The notes: generated by a model from the letters alone, not told the origin. DNA of 64,000 nucleotides from Wenzhouxiangella sp042310355 (GCF_042310355.1 NZ_JBHJMR010000001.1:434001-498000), one strand, 5' to 3'. Shown: positions 38,829 to 46,885, counted from the first letter of the stretch. Made by a program: numbers and translations.

Positions 38829-40169
38829 TCAGCCGCGCCGCAACTGGTATAAGCTCTCGACCACCAGATCGTCGTCCATGCGCTCGCCGTGCCAGTCCGG
38901 AATACACGTTTCCGCTGAAACGTCCACGCCGGCAAGGCGGTTCTGCGTCATCAGTGCAAAGACGTTTCCGCGGAAACGCATCGGCGGGGCTTCCGGGATG
39001 CGTTCACCGCGGCGGTCGAGAAAAACGGGCTGCCCGCCCGGGTCCATTCGCACATCGAAACCGCCTTCGTGCACGGCGCGATGATGGTGCCGGCACAAGG
39101 TCACCAGGTTATCGAGCTTCGTCTCCCCACCATCGGCCCAGTGCACGACATGATGCGCATCGACGTACTTGTGCGCCGTACAGCCGGGAAAGCGACAACC
39201 CTCGTCCCGACGCTGCAGTGCGCGCCGGATGGCGGGCGGAATCGAGCGAGACTTGCGCCCGACATCGAGTGTCTTGCCGCCGGCCGATTCGCGCCAGGGC
39301 ACCACCCCACAATCACACCCCAAGCGCCGCGACGTTTCCGCTGAAACGTTTCCGCCATTCTCCAGCGTCGACTCGGCGCCGCAGCCGTCCTCGCGCAGCG
39401 TGTCCAGGTCGGTATGCACATGCACCGTGCAGCGGTCGCCGCCATGGACTGCGCCGCCGTCTCCCGAAAGCAAACCGTCGGCCAGCCGCTCCAGCGCATC
39501 CGCGCGGCGTTGTTCGACCGGGCAGGGCATCGGGCGCTTGGGATCGGGTGCGCTCGACGTTTCCGCGGAAACGTCCTGCTGCTCCTGCGCAATCTCGTCC
39601 ATGGCCGCATCCACGGCCTTCTGGATCCGCTCGCCCTGTTCCGGCGTGAAGCGACCGTGCATTACCCAACAGCCGTCCTCGTCCATATGCCACACCACGC
39701 GGCGCCGCTCGTGGCGCTCGTTCTCGGCGTCCAGCGCTTCATTGCGCCTGGCCCGCCGGAATTGGCGCACCGCGCGTTCCAAATGCGAGGCCGTGCCGTG
39801 GAGGGCAATCATCAGCAGGAATTCCTCGTTCTCGGGCGTGGCCACCCGAGTCATGGCCCGCGCCTTGGAGTAGCTGATTTCACCCTTGGAGAAAGAAGCA
39901 CTGATTTTCGGCAACTCGCCCAGGGCATGCGCCACCCGCAATTTCTCGCGCGCGGCGTTCAGGCCAATGCCGCATTTCCAGTTCAGCCAATGGGCACAGG
40001 AACGGATACCGGGATCGGCCCAGCCGGCTGTCTCGTCAAAGCGCCGAATCAGCGTCAGAAAGCGGTAATTGGCGGCATGAATATGCGCGGCCAGTTCGGT
40101 GATCTGGTCTTCGAGCCGGCGAACTTCGTCGGCCGGCAGGGTGGGGGTCATCGGTGTGCTCAACGCCAT
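38829..40169 (-). CDS. DUF222-HNH endonuclease with embedded palindromes
   Basis: 446 residues: N-terminal DUF222 (13E12-repeat) helical domain, a variable middle, and a C-terminal HNH nuclease CRFPGCTAHKYVDAHHVVHW...LVTLCRHHHRAVHEGG. Such multi-copy proteins are often near mobile DNA; their targets are unknown. Four copies of an 18-bp palindrome lie inside the gene. They encode DVSAETS (residues ~199-205), NVSAETS (~274-280), RFRGNV (~408-413) and DVSAETC (~424-430), always in linkers outside the DUF222 and HNH motifs. The frame stays open, so the protein tolerates them. Confidence 0.88.
   Translation of the reverse strand: MALSTPMTPTLPADEVRRLEDQITELAAHIHAANYRFLTLIRRFDETAGWADPGIRSCAHWLNWKCGIGLNAAREKLRVAHALGELPKISASFSKGEISYSKARAMTRVATPENEEFLLMIALHGTASHLERAVRQFRRARRNEALDAENERHERRRVVWHMDEDGCWVMHGRFTPEQGERIQKAVDAAMDEIAQEQQDVSAETSSAPDPKRPMPCPVEQRRADALERLADGLLSGDGGAVHGGDRCTVHVHTDLDTLREDGCGAESTLENGGNVSAETSRRLGCDCGVVPWRESAGGKTLDVGRKSRSIPPAIRRALQRRDEGCRFPGCTAHKYVDAHHVVHWADGGETKLDNLVTLCRHHHRAVHEGGFDVRMDPGGQPVFLDRRGERIPEAPPMRFRGNVFALMTQNRLAGVDVSAETCIPDWHGERMDDDLVVESLYQLRRG
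38906..38923. repeat. Palindromic element copy 2 (inside the HNH gene)
   Basis: ACGTTTCCGCTGAAACGT; read on the gene strand it encodes DVSAETC near the C-terminus. Confidence 0.85.
38962..38978. repeat. Palindromic element copy 3 (inside the HNH gene)
   Basis: CGTTTCCGCGGAAACG perfect palindrome at 38963-38978; it encodes RFRGNV in a different frame from the other copies. Confidence 0.85.
39332..39349. repeat. Palindromic element copy 4 (inside the HNH gene)
   Basis: ACGTTTCCGCTGAAACGT followed at once by TTCCGCC, a partial second unit. It encodes NVSAETS. Confidence 0.85.
39557..39574. repeat. Palindromic element copy 5 (inside the HNH gene)
   Basis: ACGTTTCCGCGGAAACGT; including one more base on each side it is a perfect 20-bp palindrome. 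It encodes DVSAETS. Confidence 0.88.
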
Positions 40170-40333
40170 GATTCTGCCCTCGTTCGAATACTATACAAGT
40201 ATACAGTAATCCGGACAAAATCTCAATAAATCATGGGATTGAGGCCCGTCTGTCTGCTGCAAACGCTGCGAATCGTGCCAGCGCCAACGTGGTGTGGTGA
40301 AATAGCCTTCGCAGCCGCAACGGAGTCCAGACA

Positions 40334-40960
40334 ATGAGCGTCCAGGAAGCCTACAACCGCTGGGCCGAGCAGTACGACGAGAACCACAATCGCACGCGCG
40401 ATCTGAACATGCAGTGCCTGCGCCAGGCCGAGCTGCCGCTGGCCAACGCCAGGGTGTTCGAGGCAGGCTGCGGCACCGGCCTGAACACCGAATTCCTGGC
40501 CGGGCAGGGCGCGCAGGTCGTGGCCATGGATTTCTCGGATGCCATGCTCGAACGGGCAAGAGCTCGCGTCGGTCTGTCCTCGGTGCAGTTCGAGGTCGGT
40601 GATGTCACGCAGCGCTGGCCAGCCGAGGACGATTCCTGCGATCTGGTCGTCATTACCCTGGTGCTCGAGCATGTCGAGAACCTCGCACTGGTGTTCACCC
40701 AGGCCCGGCGTGTTCTGTGCAAAGGCGGGCTGCTCTACATCGCCGAATTGCACCCGTATCGCCAGCTCGCCGGCGGCCAGGCCCGGTTCACGTCGGAGGG
40801 CAGCGACCGCGAAGAGATCGTTCCGGCCTGGAAGCATTCGGTCTCCGAGTTCGTCTCCGAAGCCATGCGCGCGGGCTTCGAGATGCAGGGTATTGCGGAG
40901 CCTGCATTCGAGGACGATGAAGTGCCGCGTTTGCTGCAGTTGTGGTTGGACCGGCGATAG
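40334..40960 (+). CDS. Class I SAM-dependent methyltransferase
   Basis: 208 residues, UbiE/BioC-like Methyltransf_11 fold. SAM motif I is VFEAGCGTGLNTEFLA (about residues 41-56), followed by AMDFSDAMLERAR, DLVVITLVLEHVEN and ARRVLCKGGLLYIAELHPY. The substrate cannot be deduced. It is flanked by the HNH nuclease gene (divergent) and the truncated higBA copy. Confidence 0.85.
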   Translation: MSVQEAYNRWAEQYDENHNRTRDLNMQCLRQAELPLANARVFEAGCGTGLNTEFLAGQGAQVVAMDFSDAMLERARARVGLSSVQFEVGDVTQRWPAEDDSCDLVVITLVLEHVENLALVFTQARRVLCKGGLLYIAELHPYRQLAGGQARFTSEGSDREEIVPAWKHSVSEFVSEAMRAGFEMQGIAEPAFEDDEVPRLLQLWLDRR

Positions 40961-40977
40961 CTGTAGCCAGTCAGGCC

Positions 40978-41006
40978 TTGACCCGTGTTGCGCACCACGC
41001 TACAAG
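40978..41006 (+). promoter_or_regulatory. Promoter with HigA operator of the decayed higBA copy
   Basis: TTGACC, 17 bp, TACAAG. TGTTGCG-CACCA-CGCTACA lies in and over the spacer, identical to the operator of the intact copy at 47344-47372. It now drives the remnant and higA. Confidence 0.65.
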
Positions 41007-41113
41007 GAAAAGATACCGGCCGATGGTCGGTCCGCGTCAGCGGAAACTGGCGGCTGACCTTCGAGTTTCGGGACGGCCAGGCTCACGTCGTTGATTACGA
41101 GGACTATCACTGA
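41004..41113 (+). pseudogene. higB: 5'-truncated HigB toxin
   Basis: From about 41018 the frame reads GRWSVRVSGNWRLTFEFRDGQ and so on to VDYEDYH and a stop overlapping higA (TGATG). That equals the last 31 residues of the intact toxin at 47379-47657. Everything from the start codon to about residue 59 has been deleted, joining the promoter directly to the toxin's tail, and one more base is missing near the junction. Confidence 0.88.
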
Positions 41114-41406
41114 TGACCATGCACAATCCCCCGCATCCAGGCGAGTTTATCCGCGAGGTCTATCTCGAGCCTCATTCCATGACCGGGCGTCAGTTGGCTT
41201 CGAAGCTGGGCGTTTCGCCATCCACGCTCAATCGAATCCTGCAGGGTCGTAGCGGCATCAGCCCCGAAATGGCGCTTCGTCTTTCCAAGGCACTCGGACG
41301 ATCGCCCGAGAGCTGGCTCCTGATGCAGGACAATTACGAACTCTGGCACGCCCGACAAATGCTGGATCTCGATGCTGTGGAGAGAATCGAATTCCGTGCG
41401 GCCTGA
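41113..41406 (+). CDS. higA: HigA antitoxin (copy without a toxin)
   Basis: 97 residues, HigA family: HPGEFIREVYLEPHSMTGRQ, HTH LASKLGVSPSTLNRILQGRSGISPEMALRLSKALG, then SPESWLLMQDNYELWHARQ. It differs from the second copy (47657-47950) at only two residues, M/T and R/K near the C-terminus. It is kept intact although its toxin is decapitated, so it may still neutralise the toxin from the other locus. Confidence 0.93.
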   Translation: MTMHNPPHPGEFIREVYLEPHSMTGRQLASKLGVSPSTLNRILQGRSGISPEMALRLSKALGRSPESWLLMQDNYELWHARQMLDLDAVERIEFRAA

Positions 41407-41417
41407 TCTTGGCTGCG

Positions 41418-41433
41418 CGTTTCCGCTGAAACG
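41418..41433. repeat. Palindromic element copy 6
   Basis: CGTTTCCGCTGAAACG directly after higA, preceded by GGCTGCG. The same position after higA is occupied in the second module (47961). Confidence 0.85.
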
Positions 41434-41479
41434 TCGACCAGCCGGGCACGCTTCCGACAACACCGAGTGAGCCCAGACA

Positions 41480-41740
41480 ATGCCCGGAAAGAACCTCAAT
41501 CCCGCACTGCGCCTTCGAATCAGCCTGGAAGGCATCGAGCCGCCCATCTGACGAACCGTGATCTTTCCGCGCAACGCAACCCTGCACGAGCTGCACCGGG
41601 CCATCCAGGAGTTGTTCGACTGGTACGACTACCATCTGTACCAGTTCGACATCGACGGCAGATGCTTCGAAGCGCCGGACGTAGCTCCAGACTTTCTGGA
41701 CGAGTGCGTGGCGACTGTCGTTGCTAGTCATTTCAATTGA
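41480..41740 (+). pseudogene. Truncated pRiA4b ORF-3-like gene
   Basis: MPGKNLNPALRLRISLEGIE matches the intact protein at 48024-48611, but the Trp codon of PPIWRTV is TGA (41549-41551), an in-frame stop. Beyond it the homology continues (RTVIFPRNATLHELHRAIQ to FEAP), then is lost and the frame ends in unrelated residues at 41740. Both a nonsense mutation and a 3' deletion are present. Confidence 0.85.
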
Positions 41741-42087
41741 TCTTCAATGTGTTCGAGTTTTTCCAACAGGCTGGGAACATCGTCCTGGATGATGCTCCAG
41801 ACGGTGTCGTCGTCTATTCCGAGGTAGGCATGAATCAATCGATTGCGCGTGGCAATGACGAGCCGCCAGGGCACCTCCGGGTGACCAGCCCGAACGGACT
41901 CGGGGAGATTCGTTGCTGCTTCCCCGATCAACTCCAGATTGCGCAAGGTGGCGTCATAGGTTCGCTGATCTTCGATGAACGCCGCCTGGTCGAGCTCGTG
42001 GGTATAGTCCAGAACCCGACGAGCGAAATCCATCATGTCGTCCAGGTAAAAGCGCCACTCGCGTTCCGGGCGCTTGCTATTGGACAT
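41728..42087 (-). CDS. hepT: HepT-like ribonuclease toxin (DUF86)
   Basis: 119-residue all-helical HEPN protein. The RNase motif Rx4H is present in VIATRNRLIHAYLGID. LELIGEAATNLPESVRAGHPEVPW is also typical. It overlaps the upstream MntA gene by 11 bp. In characterised pairs MntA AMPylates HepT next to its active site to inactivate it; the same is predicted here. Confidence 0.92.
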   Translation of the reverse strand: MSNSKRPEREWRFYLDDMMDFARRVLDYTHELDQAAFIEDQRTYDATLRNLELIGEAATNLPESVRAGHPEVPWRLVIATRNRLIHAYLGIDDDTVWSIIQDDVPSLLEKLEHIEDQLK

Positions 42088-42394
42088 ACACCGCCTCGTT
42101 CTCGATGTACTGCCGCAGCTCCGGGCGCAGGGCCTTTTCTGTCACCAGATCGACCGGGCGCCCCAGCAGGTCCTCTAGGTGGAACTGCACGCCGAAGTAG
42201 CGTCGGGAAGTGGCCGGACCGTCGAATCTAACCAGAATGTCCACATCGCTCCCGCTTTCTGCGTCATTGCGGCTGACGGACCCGAACAGCGCCAGGTCGG
42301 TGACACCGAACTCTTGGGCGAGGAAAGGCTTCTGCTGCTCCAGCAGGCGGATTACGGCGGACTTGTTCAGTGGCTTCTTCGAGGCAGAGTTCAT
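42077..42394 (-). CDS. mntA: MntA-like nucleotidyltransferase antitoxin
   Basis: 105 residues from the ATG at 42394 (MNSASKKPLNKSAVIRLLEQ). The minimal nucleotidyltransferase motif GSx10DxD is intact in LFGSVSRNDAESGSDVDILV. The C-terminal FHLEDLLGRPVDLVTEKAL is typical. Encoded just before hepT with overlapping ends, the usual order for this type VII toxin-antitoxin system. Confidence 0.92.
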   Translation of the reverse strand: MNSASKKPLNKSAVIRLLEQQKPFLAQEFGVTDLALFGSVSRNDAESGSDVDILVRFDGPATSRRYFGVQFHLEDLLGRPVDLVTEKALRPELRQYIENEAVYVQ

Positions 42395-42473
42395 CGTGTC
42401 ATCCTCGCGGCGTTGGGCGCGATACTTCTGCATTCTACAATACCGCCCGCAATTGCCGACTGCATGCCTGATA

Positions 42474-42869
42474 ATGGCATCCCGGCCTCATGCGCGGGCC
42501 GTTCGGGGCGAGTTCGCCTTTGACGTGGCCTCACGTTCGGCGCGGATTCGGGACAGGAGTTCGCTGCCCGCTGATCGACGGGAGCGTATTCTAGCCCGAG
42601 CGGCTGATTTGATTGACCAGGAGTTGACCCTGGGTGAACTACGCAAGACGCTCGACATGACCCAGACGGCGCTGGCCGAGCAGCTCAAGGTGGGTCAGGA
42701 AACGGTTTCGCGTCTCGAACGCCGAACCGACATGCTGCTCAGCACCCTGGACGATTACGTGCAGGCGCTGGGCGGTCGTCTGGAACTGAACGTGGAGTTT
42801 CCCGGCCACAAGAAGGTTCGGCTCAAGTCGTTGCATGAGCCGAAGTCCAATAGCGAAGAAGCGGCCTGA
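42474..42869 (+). CDS. XRE-family antitoxin-like regulator without a partner
   Basis: 131 residues from ATG 42474; a GTG at 42523 could be the true start, since conserved sequence begins near IRDRSSLPADRRERILARA. The HTH is LGELRKTLDMTQTALAEQLKVGQETVSRLERR, followed by TDMLLSTLDDYVQALGGRLE. That layout matches antitoxins encoded after HigB/RelE-type toxins, but no toxin is seen upstream, only 40 bp of noncoding sequence and the divergent mntA. Confidence 0.78.
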   Translation: MASRPHARAVRGEFAFDVASRSARIRDRSSLPADRRERILARAADLIDQELTLGELRKTLDMTQTALAEQLKVGQETVSRLERRTDMLLSTLDDYVQALGGRLELNVEFPGHKKVRLKSLHEPKSNSEEAA

Positions 42870-42887
42870 GCTGCAGGCGATGGCTGC

Positions 42888-42905
42888 ACGTTTCCGCTGA
42901 AACGT
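42888..42905. repeat. Palindromic element copy 7
   Basis: ACGTTTCCGCTGAAACGT preceded by GGCTGC, between the XRE gene and the PIN gene. Confidence 0.88.
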
Positions 42906-42911
42906 TGATGG

Positions 42912-43403
42912 TCAGAACCTGGCCTTTAGCCGCCTGAGCTGCCTTCCGATCTCACGTTCGGGCAATCGGCTCTGGTTGTCGAGCATGATTCCATAGGCCG
43001 ACTCCATCTCATCGATGGTGACGAGCCGGGCATCGAATAGTTGTTCCATCAGCCAGATCGTTCCAAACACCTCCACATCCTTGCTGCGCGCCAGTTCGCG
43101 CAATGCTTTGTCGCCGGTCAGAAGGGGGCATTGCCGATCTAGTGAGAGAACCAGGGCGAACAGGTCGTAGATGCTGGGCTTTGAGTAGCGGGAACGATAC
43201 TCATAGGCCTGGCTAATCAGTTCCGGAGGCAGTTCCAGAAGCTGGAGTCCGAGTGCGGGCAGGTCGCCGTGGTGTGTGCTCAGTTCGTCGTGGTAGAGCA
43301 GGTCGGGTACCGCAAGATCGAGATCGAGCTGAAATAGCCGCGGCGTGAGAGCCGCGCATTCAAAATCAATCAGGATGTTGGCGTCACTGATGATCAACGC
43401 CAT
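42912..43403 (-). CDS. PIN-like domain protein (probable toxin)
   Basis: 163 residues. The N-terminus IISDANILIDFE carries the first acidic residue of a PIN nuclease, SKPSIYDLFALVLSL the middle acid, and LLTGDKALRELA the third. Related DUF3368-type proteins are RNases of toxin-antitoxin pairs. The start lies inside the last codons of the ImmA/IrrE gene (20-bp overlap), so the two form an operon in which the XRE-protease protein is the likely regulator or antitoxin. Confidence 0.8.
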   Translation of the reverse strand: MALIISDANILIDFECAALTPRLFQLDLDLAVPDLLYHDELSTHHGDLPALGLQLLELPPELISQAYEYRSRYSKPSIYDLFALVLSLDRQCPLLTGDKALRELARSKDVEVFGTIWLMEQLFDARLVTIDEMESAYGIMLDNQSRLPEREIGRQLRRLKARF

Positions 43404-44457
43404 AGTCGGCTTCCAGATTGCGCTTCCTGGCCAGCTCGCTCGCGGGAATGCCGAGGAGTTCCGCCGCGCGTGATTCGCCGATTAGTTCCTCGGCCAGCGC
43501 CCGGTAGATCAGGCGTTCGAATCGCTGGGGGCTTTCTGGCGGATACTGCGGGTCGGGTTCGCGCTCTTTCCAGCCGTGCTTGCGCATCAGGCCCCAGAAA
43601 CGACCCAGGGTGCTACGATTGATAATGCCCAGGTCAGAGGCGCGGTACGACCAGCCGCCCATGCTCAGGCCCCATTGCTGCTTGAGCAGGTAGAGTTCGC
43701 GCGGCTCGATCCACGAACGGCTTTTGCCCAGCGCTTTGCGGACCTCCTCGGCCGACACGAGAAAAGCGCCGGCAAAGCGGTGGCAGGCACGTTCCTCGTC
43801 CTTGGCCAATTCACCTTTGAGCCGACCGGCCAGCACCAGGTGCCCAAGCTCATGGGCAATCGTGAATCGCTGACGGTCGCCGGGCATGTTGGCACCCACG
43901 AGCACGACGGTATGCCCGTTGGCCTCGGCGGCCAGACCATCGAAGTCGCTGGCCTGCGCGTATTCGCTGAGCAGCACTTTCAGGCCGTGTTCCTCGAGCA
44001 CCTCGATCAAGTCTACAATCGGCTCAGTGCCCAGGCCCCAGGCCTTGCGCACGGCAGACGCTGCTCGCTCGATATCCTCGCCGCTCTCAATCGCCGCCGG
44101 AACGCCCTTCGGTACCCGGAACGACCACGACCATTCATTGGGCAGCACGTCTTCCAACGCCAGCCACCGCTCCATTTGCTCCAGCGCGTCGGCCAGCACG
44201 CGCTTCTCCTGCTTGGCAGGAAGGCGAGCGTGCTTGCGGAATTCCAGCTTGTCCAGCGCGACCTGCTGCGTGCGGAAGAAATACTCCACACGCACGCCCA
44301 GCGCCTCGGCCAGCCGCATCAGCACCTTAGAGGACGGCACCAAAAGACCCCGCTCGTACTTGGAAATGGCCATGGCGGAAACGCCGCAGGCTGCGGCGAG
44401 CTCGCGCTGGTTCAGGCCGGCGGCTTCGCGGGCTTGTTTTATGCGGGTTCCGAGCAT
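43384..44457 (-). CDS. XRE-ImmA/IrrE metallopeptidase regulator
   Basis: 357 residues. N-terminal HTH about 5-60 (LGTRIKQAREAAGLNQRELAAACGVSAMAISKYE), then an ImmA/IrrE zinc peptidase domain with HELGH at 202-206 and a downstream Glu in RACHRFAGAFLV. ImmA cleaves phage-type repressors; IrrE cleaves DdrO. Fused XRE-ImmA proteins act as antitoxins or stress switches. Upstream, TATAGGTTTAC and GTAAACTATA form an imperfect inverted repeat (44482-44526) that may be its operator. Confidence 0.9.
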   Translation of the reverse strand: MLGTRIKQAREAAGLNQRELAAACGVSAMAISKYERGLLVPSSKVLMRLAEALGVRVEYFFRTQQVALDKLEFRKHARLPAKQEKRVLADALEQMERWLALEDVLPNEWSWSFRVPKGVPAAIESGEDIERAASAVRKAWGLGTEPIVDLIEVLEEHGLKVLLSEYAQASDFDGLAAEANGHTVVLVGANMPGDRQRFTIAHELGHLVLAGRLKGELAKDEERACHRFAGAFLVSAEEVRKALGKSRSWIEPRELYLLKQQWGLSMGGWSYRASDLGIINRSTLGRFWGLMRKHGWKEREPDPQYPPESPQRFERLIYRALAEELIGESRAAELLGIPASELARKRNLEADYGVDHQ

Positions 44458-44500
44458 TTCGGTGTTTCACGTTGGACGGTGTATAGGTTTACTAGTATTG

Positions 44501-44529
44501 TTGACATATCCCACGTTGTAAACTATATT
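44501..44529 (+). promoter_or_regulatory. Strong sigma70 promoter
   Basis: TTGACA, 17 bp, TATATT. It points toward the small gene at 44613, with the inverted repeat TATAGGTTTAC / GTAAACTATA around it that could let the divergent XRE protein control both directions. Confidence 0.7.
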
Positions 44530-44612
44530 TCGTGTGACGGGCATCACATTTCAGCGGGCAGATCCCTGAAGACTACGCCCGCAAACTCATGCGTCGAAAG
44601 GAGAACAGAGCA

Positions 44613-44762
44613 ATGGCTGTAAAGCACACCCCGACAAACGAAGTTCACAAGGGCACCAAGGGCGGAACGACCGGATGCGGCTTCGACACCCGCGAGCATC
44701 CGAATCACTGGGTTAGTACGCACGAGCGGATTACCTGCAAGAAGAACGGCTGCAAGAACTAG
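44613..44762 (+). CDS. Small Cys-containing protein
   Basis: 49 residues starting MAVKHTPTNEVHKGTKGGTT and ending ITCKKNGCKN, with three Cys and three His. AAAGGAG lies 8-14 nt upstream and a near-consensus promoter 84 bp upstream, so expression is likely. The CGF...CKKNGCKN spacing could bind a metal. No family recognised. Confidence 0.6.
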   Translation: MAVKHTPTNEVHKGTKGGTTGCGFDTREHPNHWVSTHERITCKKNGCKN

Positions 44763-44960
44763 TTAGTTTGGCGCCCCAGCAGGCCACTGCCTTCTCTGCC
44801 CCAAGCGCTTGGTCCTGAAGCGGTGACAGCGGACGTGGAAGGCCCACATTCTCGGATGTCGGCTAGCTCCAGAGGTTGTGACTGGGAAGCGCCCATGCAA
44901 TTGTTCTGTGTCAGCCTCGAGTGCTAGACTGATGCAGTCTTGAGGCTCTGGGCAGACCGC

Positions 44961-45191
44961 ATGAAAAGCTTTGACCGCATTACCATCGAACCGGGCAAGA
45001 TGAACGGGCAGCCCTGCATTCGGGGCATGCGTCTGACGGTGCGGCGGGTGCTGGAGGCGCTTGCGACCTATCCAGATCAGGATGCCGTGCTGAAGGATTA
45101 TCCGGATCTGGAGTCCGAAGACATTCGCCAAGCTTTAGCCTGGGCAGCCTGCAATCTGGACGATGAGATCGTGGAGCGTGACGTCGCTTGA
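44961..45191 (+). CDS. DUF433 antitoxin
   Basis: 76 residues from the ATG at 44961 (MKSFDRITIEPGKMNGQPCI). DUF433 hallmark: RITIEPGKMNGQPCIRGMRLTV, then a small HTH-like part with DYPDLESEDIRQALAWA. It overlaps the toxin start (TTGA). DUF433 proteins are antitoxins of DUF5615 PIN-like toxins. Confidence 0.9.
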   Translation: MKSFDRITIEPGKMNGQPCIRGMRLTVRRVLEALATYPDQDAVLKDYPDLESEDIRQALAWAACNLDDEIVERDVA

Positions 45192-45577
45192 GGTTCTTGC
45201 TCGACCAAGGTGTCCCGCAAACTTCTGTTGACTTGTTGAATGCGCGAAACATGAAGGCAGAACATGTATCGCGATTGGGCATGAGCAGGTCCGGCGATGC
45301 AGAAATCTTGCAGCATGCCCGCGATCATGGTTTCGTTGTTGTTACCCTTGATGCCGATTTCCATACGCTTCTGGCGCTGAGTGGGGCGAGCGCGCCTTCG
45401 GTAATTCGTGTTCGTGTACAGGGGTTAGATGCCGGAAAATTTACCGACACGATGATGGTGATATTGCCGGACATTGCCGAATCGATAGAACGCGGCGCAG
45501 CGGTTACGGTAACGGCGACCAGGATCCGCATCCGCCATCTTCCAATCAAGGCTTCGGACTATCAGAACACTCAGTAG
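45188..45577 (+). CDS. DUF5615 PIN-like toxin
   Basis: 129 residues. The TTG at 45188 overlaps the antitoxin stop. RFLLDQGVPQTSVDLL and VTLDADFHTLLALSG are the acidic motifs of the DUF5615 PIN-like fold. The pair with DUF433 just upstream is complete. Confidence 0.88.
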   Translation: MRFLLDQGVPQTSVDLLNARNMKAEHVSRLGMSRSGDAEILQHARDHGFVVVTLDADFHTLLALSGASAPSVIRVRVQGLDAGKFTDTMMVILPDIAESIERGAAVTVTATRIRIRHLPIKASDYQNTQ

Positions 45578-45751
45578 GTGTTTTCGGGGATTGGATAATC
45601 CCAAGGCGTCTGGCAGGTAAATAGGGGTGAAAGCTGCTAGATCGGCTGGGCATGCCGGCTGCGCGTTTGCATTTGGCGCTGCTGTCGCGGTAAAAAGAGG
45701 CGGATTGGCGCAAGTGCTTGCCCGCGGGGCCGGGCGCAATGGGAGGGCGAT

Positions 45752-45817
45752 ATGGCGAAATCTTGGATTCCTGAGCGGATTGATTCGGGCGAGCGGGCTC
45801 GGCTGATTTCGGGATGA
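45752..45817 (+). CDS. Possible 21-residue leader peptide before the Mrr gene
   Basis: MAKSWIPERIDSGERARLIS plus one Gly, then TGA overlapping the next ATG (ATGA). GGGAGGG lies just upstream. The overlap suggests translational coupling; it may be a real leader or chance. Confidence 0.3.
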   Translation: MAKSWIPERIDSGERARLISG

Positions 45818-46674
45818 CAAAGAGAAAATCCGAATTCGTGAGGTGGATGGGCCCCATCCTTGATGCGCTGCGGGAACTCGGCGGATCGGGGAAGCCGCGT
45901 GAGGTCTCCGAGTGGATTTCCGAGAAACATCAGATCCAGGGAACGCCGTTGGAAGAAACCCTGAAGTCTGGCCAGTCCCGCTTCTACAACCAAGTCCATT
46001 GGGCGCGTCAGTATCTGGTCTGGGAAGGACTTCTCGATGCTTCCACACGGGGCGTCTGGACCTTGACTGACAGGGGGTTCGAGACTCAGCTGTCTGAAAG
46101 TGAGTCGCGCGATCTGTTCCTGAAGTGGGTGAAGATTCATGCCGATGCCCGCAAGGATTCCGAGCCCAACGATCAATCTCCAGATGCCGAAGTAGGGATT
46201 CCGGATGAGGATCACCGCCAGCTCCTGCTTGAATTGCTCAAGAAGGTGACTCCGGAGGGCTTCGAGCAGATCTGTGCGAGGTTGTTGCGAGAGTCAGGAT
46301 TCGAGAAAGTGACCGTTACCGGCGGTCCGAAGGATGAAGGGATCGACGGAATCGGAATCCTCCAGGTCAATCCTTTCGTCAGCTTCAAGGTGCTTTTTCA
46401 GTGCAAGCGCTACCAGGGATCGGTGTCGCGCGCGCAGGTTGGCGATTTTCGCAACGCCATGATCGGTCGAGCGGACAAGGGCATCATCATGACCACCGGC
46501 ACGTTCACGGCAGATGCTCGCAAGGAAGCTGATCGCGATGGAGCGCCGCCGGTCGAACTGGTGGACGGCGAAAAACTGGTGGAAATGTTCGAGGCCGCCG
46601 GGCTGGGTTTGAGTCCGAAAACGGTTTACGAAGTGGATCAGACATTCTTTGGGCGTTTCCTGCCCTCGGATTAG
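45814..46674 (+). CDS. Mrr-like restriction endonuclease
   Basis: 286 residues. N-terminal winged-helix Mrr_N domain (about 8-95, WMGPILDALRELGGSGKPREVSEWI). C-terminal PD-(D/E)XK nuclease with D178 in GPKDEGIDGIGI and Q196/K198 in LFQCKRYQGSVSRAQVGDFRNAM. Mrr enzymes are type IV, cutting methylated foreign DNA; no cognate methylase is adjacent, in keeping with that. The domain layout is complete. Confidence 0.9.
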   Translation: MTKRKSEFVRWMGPILDALRELGGSGKPREVSEWISEKHQIQGTPLEETLKSGQSRFYNQVHWARQYLVWEGLLDASTRGVWTLTDRGFETQLSESESRDLFLKWVKIHADARKDSEPNDQSPDAEVGIPDEDHRQLLLELLKKVTPEGFEQICARLLRESGFEKVTVTGGPKDEGIDGIGILQVNPFVSFKVLFQCKRYQGSVSRAQVGDFRNAMIGRADKGIIMTTGTFTADARKEADRDGAPPVELVDGEKLVEMFEAAGLGLSPKTVYEVDQTFFGRFLPSD

Positions 46675-46681
46675 CTGTGTT

Positions 46682-46885
46682 TCAGATTTTGGGGAGAGTT
46701 CGAGACCGCAAGCGATCGCGGATTTCACTAGGTGACGCCAATTCGAGAAAGAGTTCGAGCGCTTCGCTCAAGTTCCTGCGAGCGTATAGAGCAGTTTCTC
46801 CCTGGCTGGCGATGTCGAGTTCCGGGCAAAGGGCGACATAGGTGTCGACTTCGCGTTCGATGATGGCTGTGAAGCGCTGTTTCAT
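46682..46885 (-). CDS. hicB: HicB-like antitoxin, orphan
   Basis: 67 residues, MKQRFTAIIEREVDTYVALC. It is nearly identical over the first 30 residues to the HicB at 54026-54253 (MTQRFTAIIEREDDTYVALC), but no hicA follows. The C-terminus is shorter. It overlaps the truncated HicB fragment upstream by ATGA. Confidence 0.75.
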   Translation of the reverse strand: MKQRFTAIIEREVDTYVALCPELDIASQGETALYARRNLSEALELFLELASPSEIRDRLRSRTLPKI

